Assembly (NCBI GenBank): GCA_017517845.1 | Contig: JAFWXW010000028.1 | Span: 1 to 64,000 of the forward strand | DNA from: Paludibacteraceae bacterium | GTDB lineage: Bacteria > Bacteroidota > Bacteroidia > Bacteroidales > Paludibacteraceae | Reading direction: 5' to 3' | DNA: 64,000 bases | Shown here: positions 45,770 through 54,917 of the stretch, in pieces | Layout: each line of letters begins with the position of its first letter | Position numbering within the stretch: position 1 is the stretch's first letter | The notes under the pieces: model-generated | What the model was told of the DNA's origin: nothing | What the model saw: only the letters and a program-made list of their open reading frames with translations | Databases searched by the model: none | Translations under genes and position numbers: made by a program

Positions 45770-46858
45770 TTAGCATTTCTCGCAGATGATTAGCACTTTA
45801 CTATTATCACTTAGCGTACTAGCGAAAATGTATATGTCGCCACCATCTTTCAGTTTTAATTTCTTTTTTAAGTCTGCTACGTTGCCAGGAAAATTTCTGA
45901 TGCTCAGGTTTGCTTTATCTATATCTTGAATTTCTTTTCTTTGTACTTTAGTTACTTTTTTTATCTCAAAACTTCTGCCAGGAAAATTAGGCACAAGTTC
46001 CTCAGAAGTATAAAGATGAGTGCTAGGGTGTAATTTCTGCACATTATACTTATTAGCAACAGTTTTAAACAATCCCGCCTTCATAATAGAAGCGTAAGGC
46101 TCGTAAAGGTAGTTTTTAGGCATAGAATAATTTACTATCAATAAGATTTCCTTACTTCTAACTCCTAACTCCTCACTCCTCACTCCTAACTCATCTAAAT
46201 CTACGCAAACAATCTCCGTTTCTCCACAAAACCCACCTTCCACTAAAAGCAATAGTTCTTTACACTCGTTTTTAACCGACACTACGTGTACTTGTTTGCA
46301 TTCTGGAAATACCTCTAGTGCCGAACTAATATCAAACATTGGAGATAATTTTATGAGTAGAGTATTGCATTTTTTTAATAAAATATCTCTTATTTCCAAT
46401 AAATTGGGACTACAAAGGCTCAAATCGGCAGTTTTCTTGCCCTTTACGTCGCGGCGAGCAGGGTCTATGTAGATGCAGTCTACAGATGGCATGTCTGCCA
46501 AAAAACTCACACTTTCCGCATTGTTTACTCTAATGTTTAGACCCAACGCAGCAAAATTGTGTTCAGCAATTTGGCACAATTCCTCGTTTTGCTCCACATA
46601 GTCTACAGAAGAAAAGTTTTTGCTAAGAAAAGAGCAATCCACGCCGAAACCACCCGTAAGGTCTACCAAACTCTCTCCGCTTACCAATCCTGCTTTGTAC
46701 AAGGCAGTTGCCTCAGAAGAACATTGCTCTAAAGAGATTTTCACAGGAAACAAGATAGACATATTTTCTGCCCAAGAAGGAAGCTTAGTTGCTACTATTT
46801 TGCGTCCTTCTGTTTGTCTGGCTAAGAAAATATGTTCATCCGTCATCTTATTTTGCAA
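45770..46858 (-). CDS. THUMP-like class I SAM-dependent methyltransferase
   Basis: A 362-residue protein like the Bacteroidota THUMP-like/PG_1098-type family. It has a Rossmann core with DLTGGFGVDCSFL near 64, DPARRD near 135 and LSPMFDISSAL near 172. The C-terminal domain includes FPGRSFEI and the final ICEKC. Residues near 224-240 (DELGVRSEELGVRSKE) are a 7-residue tandem repeat encoded by heptanucleotide repeats and look inserted. Substrate unknown; RNA methylation is likely. Confidence 0.8.
   Translation of the reverse strand: MQNKMTDEHIFLARQTEGRKIVATKLPSWAENMSILFPVKISLEQCSSEATALYKAGLVSGESLVDLTGGFGVDCSFLSKNFSSVDYVEQNEELCQIAEHNFAALGLNIRVNNAESVSFLADMPSVDCIYIDPARRDVKGKKTADLSLCSPNLLEIRDILLKKCNTLLIKLSPMFDISSALEVFPECKQVHVVSVKNECKELLLLVEGGFCGETEIVCVDLDELGVRSEELGVRSKEILLIVNYSMPKNYLYEPYASIMKAGLFKTVANKYNVQKLHPSTHLYTSEELVPNFPGRSFEIKKVTKVQRKEIQDIDKANLSIRNFPGNVADLKKKLKLKDGGDIYIFASTLSDNSKVLIICEKC
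46156..46190 (+). repeat. Five tandem heptamers inside a gene
   Basis: TTCTAAC, TCCTAAC, TCCTCAC, TCCTCAC, TCCTAAC in tandem on the plus strand (reverse: GTTAGGA type). They encode the ELGVRSE repeat of the methyltransferase; three heptamers equal 21 bp or seven codons, so units of three keep frame. Confidence 0.85.
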
Positions 46859-46864
46859 AAAGGA

Positions 46865-48319
46865 TTATTTTTTCCAGAAACTTGGGGTAAATAAAATAAG
46901 CACAGTGAATAGTTCCAAACGTCCAACTAGCATTAAGAAAGACATCAACCATTTTGCAGGTGCTGTAAAGTGAGAGAAGTTGCCAGTGCCTATAGTACCA
47001 ATACTTGGTCCAACGTTGCCCAAGGCAGAAGCCGATGCACCAAATGCGTCCTCAAAACTCAATCCCGTAGCCGTGAAAATAACTGTACTAATCAATACTA
47101 TAACTAAGTATAGCACAACGAATGCTAGCACATTATTTATCATTTGAGGTTGTATTATTTGGTCGTTGTATCTAACTGGAATTACAGCATTGGGGTGAAT
47201 TAATCTTTTAAATTCGTAGTAGCTATTCTTCATTAAAAGAATAATTCGGGCTATTTTAATTCCACCAGATGTAGAACCTGATGATGCACCAAGTAGCATT
47301 ACTATCCATAGAAGCGTAAATACAAATGGAGGCCACTGCATAAAGTCTGTAGTAATTTGTCCTGTGGTTGTAATCATGGATAACACATAGAAAAGTGAGT
47401 CTCTAATGGCGTTTTCCCATGAGTATTCTATGTGATGTAATATTAAACAACTACATATCAGCGTAGCGAATAGCAGAACTGTAAAGATATAGTATTTAAA
47501 CTCTTCATTAGAGAATATTTTTCTGAATTGTCCTTTGAAGAGGAAGAAATATAGCGTAAAGTTTGTACCTCCAAGAAACATAAATACAATTGTAATGTAT
47601 TCTAATAGAGGTGATTGCCAGTGTCCTAATCCTGCGGATTTAGTAGAAAAACCACCTGTAGAAAGTGTGGTTAGGGCATGACAAATAGAATCAAATATTC
47701 CCATGCCTCCCAACCAAAGCGAGAATGCATTAAGACCTGTTAACCCTATATAAGTGCCCCAAAAAACTTTGGCAGTATAACTAATTTTAGCGTGGATTTT
47801 ATCTTTGGTAGGACCTGTTGATTCTGCAGAAAATAGCGTCATACCTCCTTCACTAATAAGAGGTAATATTGCCAATGATAATACCACAATACCCATACCG
47901 CCGAGCCATTGTTGAAGACAACGCCAGAACATTAGTCCATGAGGAAAATTATCTACATCTTGTATAATAGTAGCCCCAGTGGTACTAAATCCAGACATAG
48001 TCTCAAAGAATGCGTCTGTAATATTGGGAATATAACCACTCCAATATGAAGGTAGCATGCCAAATACAGAGAATACCACCCAAACAAGGGCTACCACTAA
48101 GTAACCTTCTCTTTTGTGCATGTTACGGTTAATTCTAGGGGTAGAAACTATCCCTACTACACCCAAAACACTAGTTGTAATAGATGATAGTATGAGAAAT
48201 TTCATACTTGGTTCATTATAATAGAAACCTACACCTGCAGAAATTAACATAAAAAAGCTTTCTATCAAGAGTAAGAAACTCATGATACGAACCACTAATT
48301 TAATGTCTATCGCTTTCAT
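46865..48319 (-). CDS. trkH: Trk potassium uptake protein, membrane subunit
   Basis: K+ channel-like subunit of the Trk system. The 484 residues include four pore motifs, such as FETMSGFSTTGATI near 104 and ALTTLSTGGFSTKS near 208, with many hydrophobic helices. It is 1 bp downstream of trkA, its cytoplasmic gate. Confidence 0.94.
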   Translation of the reverse strand: MKAIDIKLVVRIMSFLLLIESFFMLISAGVGFYYNEPSMKFLILSSITTSVLGVVGIVSTPRINRNMHKREGYLVVALVWVVFSVFGMLPSYWSGYIPNITDAFFETMSGFSTTGATIIQDVDNFPHGLMFWRCLQQWLGGMGIVVLSLAILPLISEGGMTLFSAESTGPTKDKIHAKISYTAKVFWGTYIGLTGLNAFSLWLGGMGIFDSICHALTTLSTGGFSTKSAGLGHWQSPLLEYITIVFMFLGGTNFTLYFFLFKGQFRKIFSNEEFKYYIFTVLLFATLICSCLILHHIEYSWENAIRDSLFYVLSMITTTGQITTDFMQWPPFVFTLLWIVMLLGASSGSTSGGIKIARIILLMKNSYYEFKRLIHPNAVIPVRYNDQIIQPQMINNVLAFVVLYLVIVLISTVIFTATGLSFEDAFGASASALGNVGPSIGTIGTGNFSHFTAPAKWLMSFLMLVGRLELFTVLILFTPSFWKK

Positions 48320-48320
48320 C

Positions 48321-49652
48321 TTATTTGAATAACTTTTCTACTTTTTTTATGGTATCTTCACCACAGAACACTGTAACTCTGTCTCCATTTTGGATATGAG
48401 TATCACCAACAGCCACAATTCCCTTACCATCTCTTACTAGTCCACCTATGATGATGTTTTGTGGAAGTTTTAGGTTTTTAAGAGCATCTTTGGTGATTTC
48501 TGAGTCTGATTCAGCAACCAATTCCACAACTAGTACATCTACGAAAGTAAGACATTTTACAGAAACATTTCCACCTAAGATTAACTGGTAGATGTGACTA
48601 GCAGAGATAATCTTTTTGTTAATAATAGCACCAATATCCAGACTTTCTGCCATAGCAATATAGTCCATGTTTTCTACTTCTGCTATGGTGCGTTTTACTC
48701 CCATTTTTTTTGCTGTCAGACAAGCCAAGATATTAGTTTCTGAATTTTCTGTTAGAGCTACGAAAGCATCAAATTCTTCTATATCTTCCTGTTTCAAAAG
48801 AGTTAAATCTCGTCCGTCTCCGTTGATAACCAATGCGTTATCTACTTGTTCTAGGATTTTGTAGCTCTTTTCTTTGTCTTGTTCTATGACCTTAATATTC
48901 ATTCTACTAGAAAGTTCCTCGATGGCTTTTAGACCTATGCGGCTACCTCCTAAGAACATAGTACTACCTATCTCAAAGTTTTCCTTTCCAGATTGGATTC
49001 TCACTTCTTCCACTCCGTCTTGTGTGGTAATAAAATAGACTATATCGCCTGAATAAATATGGTCTTTGCCACTAGGAATTATAGTTCTGCTGCCACGCTT
49101 AATTGCTACTACACGCACTTTGGTGTTGTCAAGGAAAGCCTCTGATAATTGTTTTTTGCATAGTGGAGATGCACTTCTTATTTTGGTAGCAAGTACCACT
49201 AGAGCACCATCAGAAAAATCCAAATATTGGCGTACCCAACCTTTTTTTAGCCCATTGACTATCTCATCTGCAGCCAACATTTCTGGGTAGATAAGTGAAT
49301 CGATGCCTATGGACTTAAAAAATTCTTTGTTTTTTGGGAATAAATATTCTTGATTATCAATACGAGCTAATGTTTTTTGGGCACCTAAATTGGTTGCCAA
49401 TACACATGCAGTAAGGTTGGTACTTTCGTATGGAGTAACAGCAACAAAGAGGTCTGCAGAAGGAACTTGTGCTTCTCTTAAGCTTTTAAGTGAAGTAGGA
49501 GAACCTATAACGGCTAATATATCATAATTAACCTCAAGTGCTTTAATTTTTTCTTTTTTTTGGTCTAGAAGAATAATCTCATGATTTTCTTTAGATAACA
49601 TTTTGGCCAAGTGTGTGCCCACATCACCGGCTCCGGCAATGACTATTTTCAT
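48321..49652 (-). CDS. trkA: Trk potassium transport regulatory protein
   Basis: A 443-residue NAD-binding regulator of TrkH, with two RCK halves: IVIAGAGDVGTHLAKML near 3 and TMFLGGSRIGLKAIEEL near 230, each followed by a TrkA_C domain. Full-length (two-repeat) TrkA, as in E. coli. It sits between smpB and trkH in the minus-strand operon. Confidence 0.95.
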   Translation of the reverse strand: MKIVIAGAGDVGTHLAKMLSKENHEIILLDQKKEKIKALEVNYDILAVIGSPTSLKSLREAQVPSADLFVAVTPYESTNLTACVLATNLGAQKTLARIDNQEYLFPKNKEFFKSIGIDSLIYPEMLAADEIVNGLKKGWVRQYLDFSDGALVVLATKIRSASPLCKKQLSEAFLDNTKVRVVAIKRGSRTIIPSGKDHIYSGDIVYFITTQDGVEEVRIQSGKENFEIGSTMFLGGSRIGLKAIEELSSRMNIKVIEQDKEKSYKILEQVDNALVINGDGRDLTLLKQEDIEEFDAFVALTENSETNILACLTAKKMGVKRTIAEVENMDYIAMAESLDIGAIINKKIISASHIYQLILGGNVSVKCLTFVDVLVVELVAESDSEITKDALKNLKLPQNIIIGGLVRDGKGIVAVGDTHIQNGDRVTVFCGEDTIKKVEKLFK

Positions 49653-49655
49653 AAA

Positions 49656-50111
49656 TTAATAACTTTGTTGTTTGGCGCGAGCCATGCTAAGTTTGTCATC
49701 TTTGTCCTTTAAAGATTGGCGTTTGTCATATTGTTTTTTACCTTTGGCAAGACCAATTTTCAATTTAGCAAGTCCACGTTCATTAATAAACAATAATGTT
49801 GGTACTATAGTGAAACCCTTATCTTGTAGTCCCTTTTGTAACTTAATTAGTTCTTTTTTGGAAAGTAAAAGTTTTCTATCTCTATCTGCCTTGTGATTAT
49901 TATATGAGCCATAAAAATATTCACTTATGTGCATGCCCTTAACCCATAATTCTCCGTCTATAAAAACACAAAAGGTATCTACTAGACTAGCTTTACCTGC
50001 ACGTATAGATTTTATCTCTGTACCAGTAAGAACTATTCCAGCTACGTATGTATCCAAGATTTCATAATCAAATGAAGCCTTCTTGTTTTTTATATTTACC
50101 CCTGCACTCAT
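49656..50111 (-). CDS. smpB: SsrA-binding protein SmpB
   Basis: Binds tmRNA during trans-translation. The 151 residues run from a family start ([27 protein letters not shown], residues 9-35) to [19 protein letters not shown] near 128. I chose ATG 50111; an upstream in-frame extension lies inside the Yip1 gene. Its ATG overlaps the Yip1 stop codon. The ssrA gene is not in the window. Confidence 0.96.
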   Translation of the reverse strand: MSAGVNIKNKKASFDYEILDTYVAGIVLTGTEIKSIRAGKASLVDTFCVFIDGELWVKGMHISEYFYGSYNNHKADRDRKLLLSKKELIKLQKGLQDKGFTIVPTLLFINERGLAKLKIGLAKGKKQYDKRQSLKDKDDKLSMARAKQQSY

Positions 50112-50683
50112 ATCAATCCTGGCATTAATAATGTTAATATTTTGTTTATAACAATAGGTGTTAGTAAAACTGAAATCCCACATACAGAGGTAAATACAGC
50201 TCTGTGCTCTGTTTGTATTTCCATGAAACATTCAGTTCCTATCCATGCGATATAAAAAGTATAAAGTAAAAAAGCTTTATAGAAGAAAACTATGCTTAAA
50301 ATGGGCTCTAATGCGTAAATGAGAAAAGATAAACTATACAAAAGAGCTGTAAAATTAAATGTCTCACTTAAACTAACATTCTTTTTAGTTTGGTTTTCAA
50401 GTGTAATTAGATTTATGAAAGATGAAATATAAACAGAAATGAAAAGAGTAAACATAACAGTAATTCCAGATTTTACTCCTTCTATAAAGTCTATCTCTGT
50501 TCTCACTAGGCTTGTTCCTATAAAATTAAGTAACCCCGCTAAGATGATGCTAAAAACAGTAGCTTTGAAAACGGGTGTTTTTCTCCCTCCGCTCAATCTT
50601 TTTAAGCGTTCCCAGGCTTTGTGCGGGTCTATTATTAGTTCAGACAGGCTAGTCCAGCAAATAATGAGAATTTTATCTTTCAA
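50108..50683 (-). CDS. Yip1-domain-like membrane protein
   Basis: A 191-residue membrane protein with about five hydrophobic segments and the N-terminal pattern [14 protein letters not shown] typical of small Yip1-family proteins in Bacteroidota. Function is unknown. The most suitable start is TTG 50683 (KDKILIICW follows): a TTG at 50704 lies inside the minus-strand -7 box, and no ATG is found early in the frame. It heads the smpB-trkA-trkH operon. Confidence 0.7.
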   Translation of the reverse strand: MKDKILIICWTSLSELIIDPHKAWERLKRLSGGRKTPVFKATVFSIILAGLLNFIGTSLVRTEIDFIEGVKSGITVMFTLFISVYISSFINLITLENQTKKNVSLSETFNFTALLYSLSFLIYALEPILSIVFFYKAFLLYTFYIAWIGTECFMEIQTEHRAVFTSVCGISVLLTPIVINKILTLLMPGLI

Positions 50684-50701
50684 AACGGTAATTTTTTCTG
50701 G

Positions 50702-50739
50702 CAAAGATAACTCTTTTTATTTATTTATTTGTAACTTTG
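50702..50739. promoter_or_regulatory. Divergent promoters between the Yip1 and WecA-like genes
   Basis: CAAAGATA at 50702-50709 reads TATCTTTG on the minus strand. TAACTTTG at 50732-50739 is the plus-strand -7 box, 26 bp before ATG 50766. Confidence 0.7.
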
Positions 50740-50765
50740 TCAATCAAATACTAAATAATTTAAAT

Positions 50766-51815
50766 ATGTACGAAGCGTTATTAGTAATTGCAACGATTGC
50801 GGTGATATTGATTTCGTTGTGGTTGTATTTCCCTTTTGCAGAGAAAAAAGGCTTGTTAGCTGGAGTGAATCACAGAAGTTCGCATTCAAAACCTGTAGTA
50901 ACAGGTGCTGGTTTTATTTTCTTCATTTCGTACATTTTCTACATCATTTCTTCTGTACTCTTTTCTACTTGGGAGATTCCTTGGGCTCTGTTTATTGGTA
51001 TAAGTATGCTAGCAATAGTTAGTTATATCGATGATTTGAAGGATTTATGGTTTCTTATAAGGCTTGTGGTTCAATTAGTTGCCGTTGCATTAATGCTTTA
51101 TCAGATATATCTAGACTTCTCTGTAGATATATTAGCGATGAATGCTTCAGTGCTAATTCTTTTAGTTATAGTTGGTGTAATTTTCTCCATAGGTTTCGTA
51201 AATTTATACAATTTTATGGATGGACTGAATGGAATGATGTCTGGAATTACCATTTCTGCTCTATGTGTTTTTGCTCTTATAGACTTTTTTGTGGTAGATT
51301 TTGTGGATGATAGTTTGATATTATATACAGCCATTCCAACTTTGGTATTTACATTCTTCAATTTTAGAAAACAAGCCAAATGTTTTGCAGGTGATGTTGG
51401 GTCGGTGGTTTTAGGATTTGTAATGGTATATATGTTAATATCATTATTAATGGAAACCTCAAATGTGGTTTATGCATTTATTTTTGTATCTGTATATCTA
51501 GAAGCTGGAATGACAGTAATCCAAAGACTATTGGCAGGGCAAAATATTTTCAAACCTCATAGAATTCACATGTTCCAATTGTTGTGTAATGAATATAAAC
51601 ATTCTCATCTTGTAGTTTCTTCATTATATGCATTAAATCAGTTGGTATTTGGGGCTATTATTGTAACACTTAATTTTTATAAAGTGGGAGATTTAACCCA
51701 AAATATAGTTATTATAAGCCTATTTGTGGTAGAAACTGTGGCTTACTTCATTTATAAGAGAAAATTAATGGGTGGCCACTTATTAGAATCTTTAAAAGAC
51801 AAAAACAATAATTAA
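50766..51815 (+). CDS. MraY/WecA-like polyprenyl-phosphate glycosyl-1-phosphate transferase
   Basis: A 349-residue membrane enzyme that transfers a sugar-1-phosphate (often GlcNAc-P) to undecaprenyl phosphate. About ten hydrophobic helices. Family motifs: IDDLKD near 90, NLYNFMDGLNGMM near 143, GDVGSVVLGF near 206, and HRIHMFQLL near 258. It starts glycan synthesis (O-antigen or capsule-like). I chose ATG 50766; the open frame extends upstream over the divergent promoter. Not MraY, as no mur genes are near. Confidence 0.85.
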   Translation: MYEALLVIATIAVILISLWLYFPFAEKKGLLAGVNHRSSHSKPVVTGAGFIFFISYIFYIISSVLFSTWEIPWALFIGISMLAIVSYIDDLKDLWFLIRLVVQLVAVALMLYQIYLDFSVDILAMNASVLILLVIVGVIFSIGFVNLYNFMDGLNGMMSGITISALCVFALIDFFVVDFVDDSLILYTAIPTLVFTFFNFRKQAKCFAGDVGSVVLGFVMVYMLISLLMETSNVVYAFIFVSVYLEAGMTVIQRLLAGQNIFKPHRIHMFQLLCNEYKHSHLVVSSLYALNQLVFGAIIVTLNFYKVGDLTQNIVIISLFVVETVAYFIYKRKLMGGHLLESLKDKNNN

Positions 51816-51840
51816 TATAATCCAATTAAACAAACAAATT

Positions 51841-52251
51841 ATGATTCCTCAAAAAATTGAACACCTTGGAATCGCAGTTCCAAGTATCGCAGAAGCACTT
51901 CCATATTATGAAGGAGTGCTAGGTTTAACATGCTATGCAATAGAAGAAGTAGCAGACCAAAAAGTAAAAACAGCTTTCTTAAAAGTAGGTGAAGTTAAAA
52001 TAGAACTTCTAGAACCAACTAGCCCAGAAAGTACAGTAGCTAAATTTATTGAAAAAAATGGTGGTCGCGGTGGTTTCCATCACATTGCATACGCAGTTAA
52101 TGATATAGAAGCTCGTCTTCAAGAAGTATCAGAAAAAGGCGTACAATTAATTGATAAAGCTCCTCGTGGTGGTGCAGAAGGTATGACAATTGCTTTCCTT
52201 CATCCAAAATCAACAGCAGGTATCTTAACAGAATTCTGTGAAAAGAAATAA
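51841..52251 (+). CDS. mce: Methylmalonyl-CoA epimerase
   Basis: A 136-residue VOC-fold enzyme that interconverts (R)- and (S)-methylmalonyl-CoA. KIEHLGIAVPSI near 5 (metal His), VKIELLEPTSPES near 52, GFHHIAYAV near 78 and the final LTEFCEKK match the family. It leads a decarboxylase cluster, 28 bp before mmdA. Confidence 0.95.
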   Translation: MIPQKIEHLGIAVPSIAEALPYYEGVLGLTCYAIEEVADQKVKTAFLKVGEVKIELLEPTSPESTVAKFIEKNGGRGGFHHIAYAVNDIEARLQEVSEKGVQLIDKAPRGGAEGMTIAFLHPKSTAGILTEFCEKK

Positions 52252-52279
52252 GACTTTAATTTAAACATTAATCAATATA

Positions 52280-53836
52280 ATGGCAACAGATAAAATTCAA
52301 AACCTAATAGAGCTAAGAGAAAAAGCTCGTTTAGGTGGAGGTCAAAAAAGAATTGACTCACAACACAGTAAAGGCAAACTAACCGCTCGCGAACGCATCG
52401 AAATGCTATTAGATGAAGGTAGTTTTGAAGAAATGGATATGTTCGTAACACATCGTTGTACCAACTTTGGAATGGACAAAGATAAATTCTTAGGTGATGG
52501 TGTGGTAGTAGGTCAAGGTACTATAGATGGACGTTTGGTATTTGTTTTTGCACAAGATTTCACCGTATTCGGTGGTTCTTTGTCAGAAACCGTAGCTCTA
52601 AAAATCTGTCATGTAATGGACAAAGCTATGAAAGTGGGTGCTCCTATCATCGGTATTAATGACTCTGGTGGTGCTCGTATCCAAGAAGGTCCAAACGCAT
52701 TAGCAGGCTATGCAGAAATCTTTGAACGTAATATCTTAGCTTCTGGTGTAGTCCCTCAAATTTCATTAATTTTTGGTCCTTGTGCTGGTGGTGCAGTTTA
52801 TTCTCCTGCATTAACAGACTTTATTATGATGACAGAAGAAAACAGTTATATGTTTATCACTGGTCCAAAAGTAGTAAAATCTGTAACAGGTGAATCTGTT
52901 TCTGTAGATGAATTAGGTGGTGCAGCAGTACACTCTACCAAAACTGGTGTAGCTCACTTACGTGCAGAAAATGAACAAGAAGGTTTGGCAACTATTCGTC
53001 GTTTAATGTCTTTCATTCCACAAAACAATATGGAAAATGCTCCAGTTGTTCCATGTAACGACCCAGTAGATCGTTTAGATGATGCATTAAATACATTAGT
53101 TCCAGATAATCCAAACAAACCTTACGATATGAAGGAAATTATTACTTCTATCGTGGATAACAATGATGTGTTAGAAATTCAACCAGAATTTGCTCCTAAC
53201 ATTATTTGTGCATTCGGTCGCTTCAATGGTGTTTCTACAGGTATCATTGCAAACCAACCTAGCTGTCTTGCAGGTGTGTTAGACTGTGATGCTTCTCGTA
53301 AAGCTGCTCGTTTTGTACGCTTCTGCGACGCATTTAATATTCCTATTCTTACATTGGTAGATGTTCCTGGATTCCTTCCTGGTACAGGTCAAGAATATTC
53401 AGGTATTATTGTTCACGGAGCTAAACTTATGTTTGCATATGGTGAAGCAACAGTGCCTAAAGTAACAGTTACTATCCGTAAATCTTATGGTGGTTCTCAC
53501 ATTGTGATGAGTTGTAAACAACTTCGTGGAGACTTCAACTATGCTTGGCCAGGTGCCGAAATCGCAGTTATGGGTCCTTCTGGTGCAGTGGAAGTGCTTC
53601 AAGCTAAAGCTATTGCTGCAATAGAAGACAAAGAAGAACGTGCTAAATTCATTGCAGAAAAAGAAGCAGAATATCGCGACAAATTCGCTAATCCATATCA
53701 AGCAGCTTCTATGGGCTATATTGATGATGTTATCGAACCTCGCAATACACGTTTCCGTGTAATTCGTGCATTTGAATCGTTGAAAAACAAACGATTAACT
53801 AATCCACTTAAAAAACACTCTAATATTCCTTTATAA
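52280..53836 (+). CDS. mmdA: Methylmalonyl-CoA decarboxylase alpha subunit (carboxyltransferase)
   Basis: A 518-residue biotin-dependent carboxyltransferase with two crotonase-like halves. Signs: HSKGKLTARERIEMLLDEGSF near 30, GINDSGGARIQEG near 125, FGPCAGGAVYSPAL near 163, and the second-half VDVPGFLPGTGQE and GGSHIVMSCKQLRGD. In this cluster it moves the carboxyl group of methylmalonyl-CoA to biotin on the carrier at 54211. A propionyl-CoA carboxylase role is the alternative, but OadB and OadG point to decarboxylation. Confidence 0.95.
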   Translation: MATDKIQNLIELREKARLGGGQKRIDSQHSKGKLTARERIEMLLDEGSFEEMDMFVTHRCTNFGMDKDKFLGDGVVVGQGTIDGRLVFVFAQDFTVFGGSLSETVALKICHVMDKAMKVGAPIIGINDSGGARIQEGPNALAGYAEIFERNILASGVVPQISLIFGPCAGGAVYSPALTDFIMMTEENSYMFITGPKVVKSVTGESVSVDELGGAAVHSTKTGVAHLRAENEQEGLATIRRLMSFIPQNNMENAPVVPCNDPVDRLDDALNTLVPDNPNKPYDMKEIITSIVDNNDVLEIQPEFAPNIICAFGRFNGVSTGIIANQPSCLAGVLDCDASRKAARFVRFCDAFNIPILTLVDVPGFLPGTGQEYSGIIVHGAKLMFAYGEATVPKVTVTIRKSYGGSHIVMSCKQLRGDFNYAWPGAEIAVMGPSGAVEVLQAKAIAAIEDKEERAKFIAEKEAEYRDKFANPYQAASMGYIDDVIEPRNTRFRVIRAFESLKNKRLTNPLKKHSNIPL

Positions 53837-53838
53837 TT

Positions 53839-54192
53839 ATGGTACTATTAGTAAACTGGACAAACGCATTGATTATAACCTTAATAGGTTTTTCTCTTGT
53901 GGTTTTGTTATTGATATTATTGGTATTTGTTTTACTTGGCTTTGGTGCTATAATGGTACGCCTAAATGCACCAAAGAAAGAAGAACTTAAACCAGTAGCC
54001 GTTGTGCCTACTCCTAATGCTACTGAAGAACCAGTTGATATTACTGGTGAAGAATTGGCAGCTATAGCTATGGCTATTCAGTTAAGTAAGGAAACTGTTC
54101 ACGACGTGGAACCTAAAGTCCTAACTATAGTGTCGAATCCAAATTCGGCTTGGGCTTCTAAAACATTTGGTATAAATAATTTAATTCGTTAA
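53839..54192 (+). CDS. Sodium-pump decarboxylase gamma subunit-like protein
   Basis: A 117-residue OadG-like protein. One membrane helix (about 8-34) is followed by a short Pro/charged linker and a conserved end (AAIAMAIQLSKETVHD, then SAWASKTFGINNLIR). It anchors and stabilises the complex. Two bp after mmdA. Confidence 0.85.
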   Translation: MVLLVNWTNALIITLIGFSLVVLLLILLVFVLLGFGAIMVRLNAPKKEELKPVAVVPTPNATEEPVDITGEELAAIAMAIQLSKETVHDVEPKVLTIVSNPNSAWASKTFGINNLIR

Positions 54193-54210
54193 ATCGAAAA
54201 ATAAAGTAAA

Positions 54211-54906
54211 ATGAAAAATTTTAAATTTACAATAAATGGTAATGTTTACGAAGTAGGTGTAGAGGCTGCAGAAAACGGCAAATCTAACGTAACAGTAAAC
54301 GGTAAATCATATCAAGTAGAGGTGGAAGCAGATGTAATGCAAGCTACTGCAGTTCGTCGTCCTGTTGCGACTCCTAGTGCAGCTTCTAAGTCAGTGTCTG
54401 GAGTGATGAAATCTCCACTTCCTGGTAAGGTGTTAAAAGTATTAGTATCAGAAGGACAAGTTGTTAAACGTGGCGATACACTTATGGTTATTGAATCTAT
54501 GAAAATGGAAAATAACATTGCTGCACAAAAAGACGGAGTGGTACGTAAAATTATGGTTGCTGCAGAACAAAACATTCTTCAAGGTGATGCGTTATTAGAA
54601 TTTGAATCTGTAGGTCAAGAACCAGAACCTGCTCCAGCTCCTAAAGCTGAGTCTAAAGCTGCTCCAGCACCAGCTCCAAAACCTGCTGCAGGTGCAAAAT
54701 CTGTGGTTAGCCCACTTCCTGGTAACGTAGTTAGCGTAGCTGTAAAAGTAGGTGACGCAGTGAAACGTGGTCAAGCAGTTATGGTTATTGAATCTATGAA
54801 AATGGAAAATAATATCCCTGCTCCTCGTGACGGAAAAGTAACAGCTGTGCATGTGGCTGCTGGTAATAGTGTTATGCAAGGTGATGCATTAATAGATATT
54901 GAATAA
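54211..54906 (+). CDS. Biotin carboxyl carrier protein with two biotinyl domains
   Basis: A 231-residue carrier for the sodium-pumping decarboxylase. After an N-terminal [14 protein letters not shown] domain (1-45), there are two lipoyl/biotinyl domains, each with the biotinylation site ESMKMEN: the first near residues 64-132, the second near 168-231, joined by a Pro/Ala linker (about 136-162). Typical carriers in this cluster have one domain and 130-145 residues. A 32-nt stretch around the two sites is identical (54484-54515 and 54781-54812). It precedes oadB by 11 bp. Confidence 0.92.
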   Translation: MKNFKFTINGNVYEVGVEAAENGKSNVTVNGKSYQVEVEADVMQATAVRRPVATPSAASKSVSGVMKSPLPGKVLKVLVSEGQVVKRGDTLMVIESMKMENNIAAQKDGVVRKIMVAAEQNILQGDALLEFESVGQEPEPAPAPKAESKAAPAPAPKPAAGAKSVVSPLPGNVVSVAVKVGDAVKRGQAVMVIESMKMENNIPAPRDGKVTAVHVAAGNSVMQGDALIDIE

Positions 54907-54917
54907 GGAGATTATCT

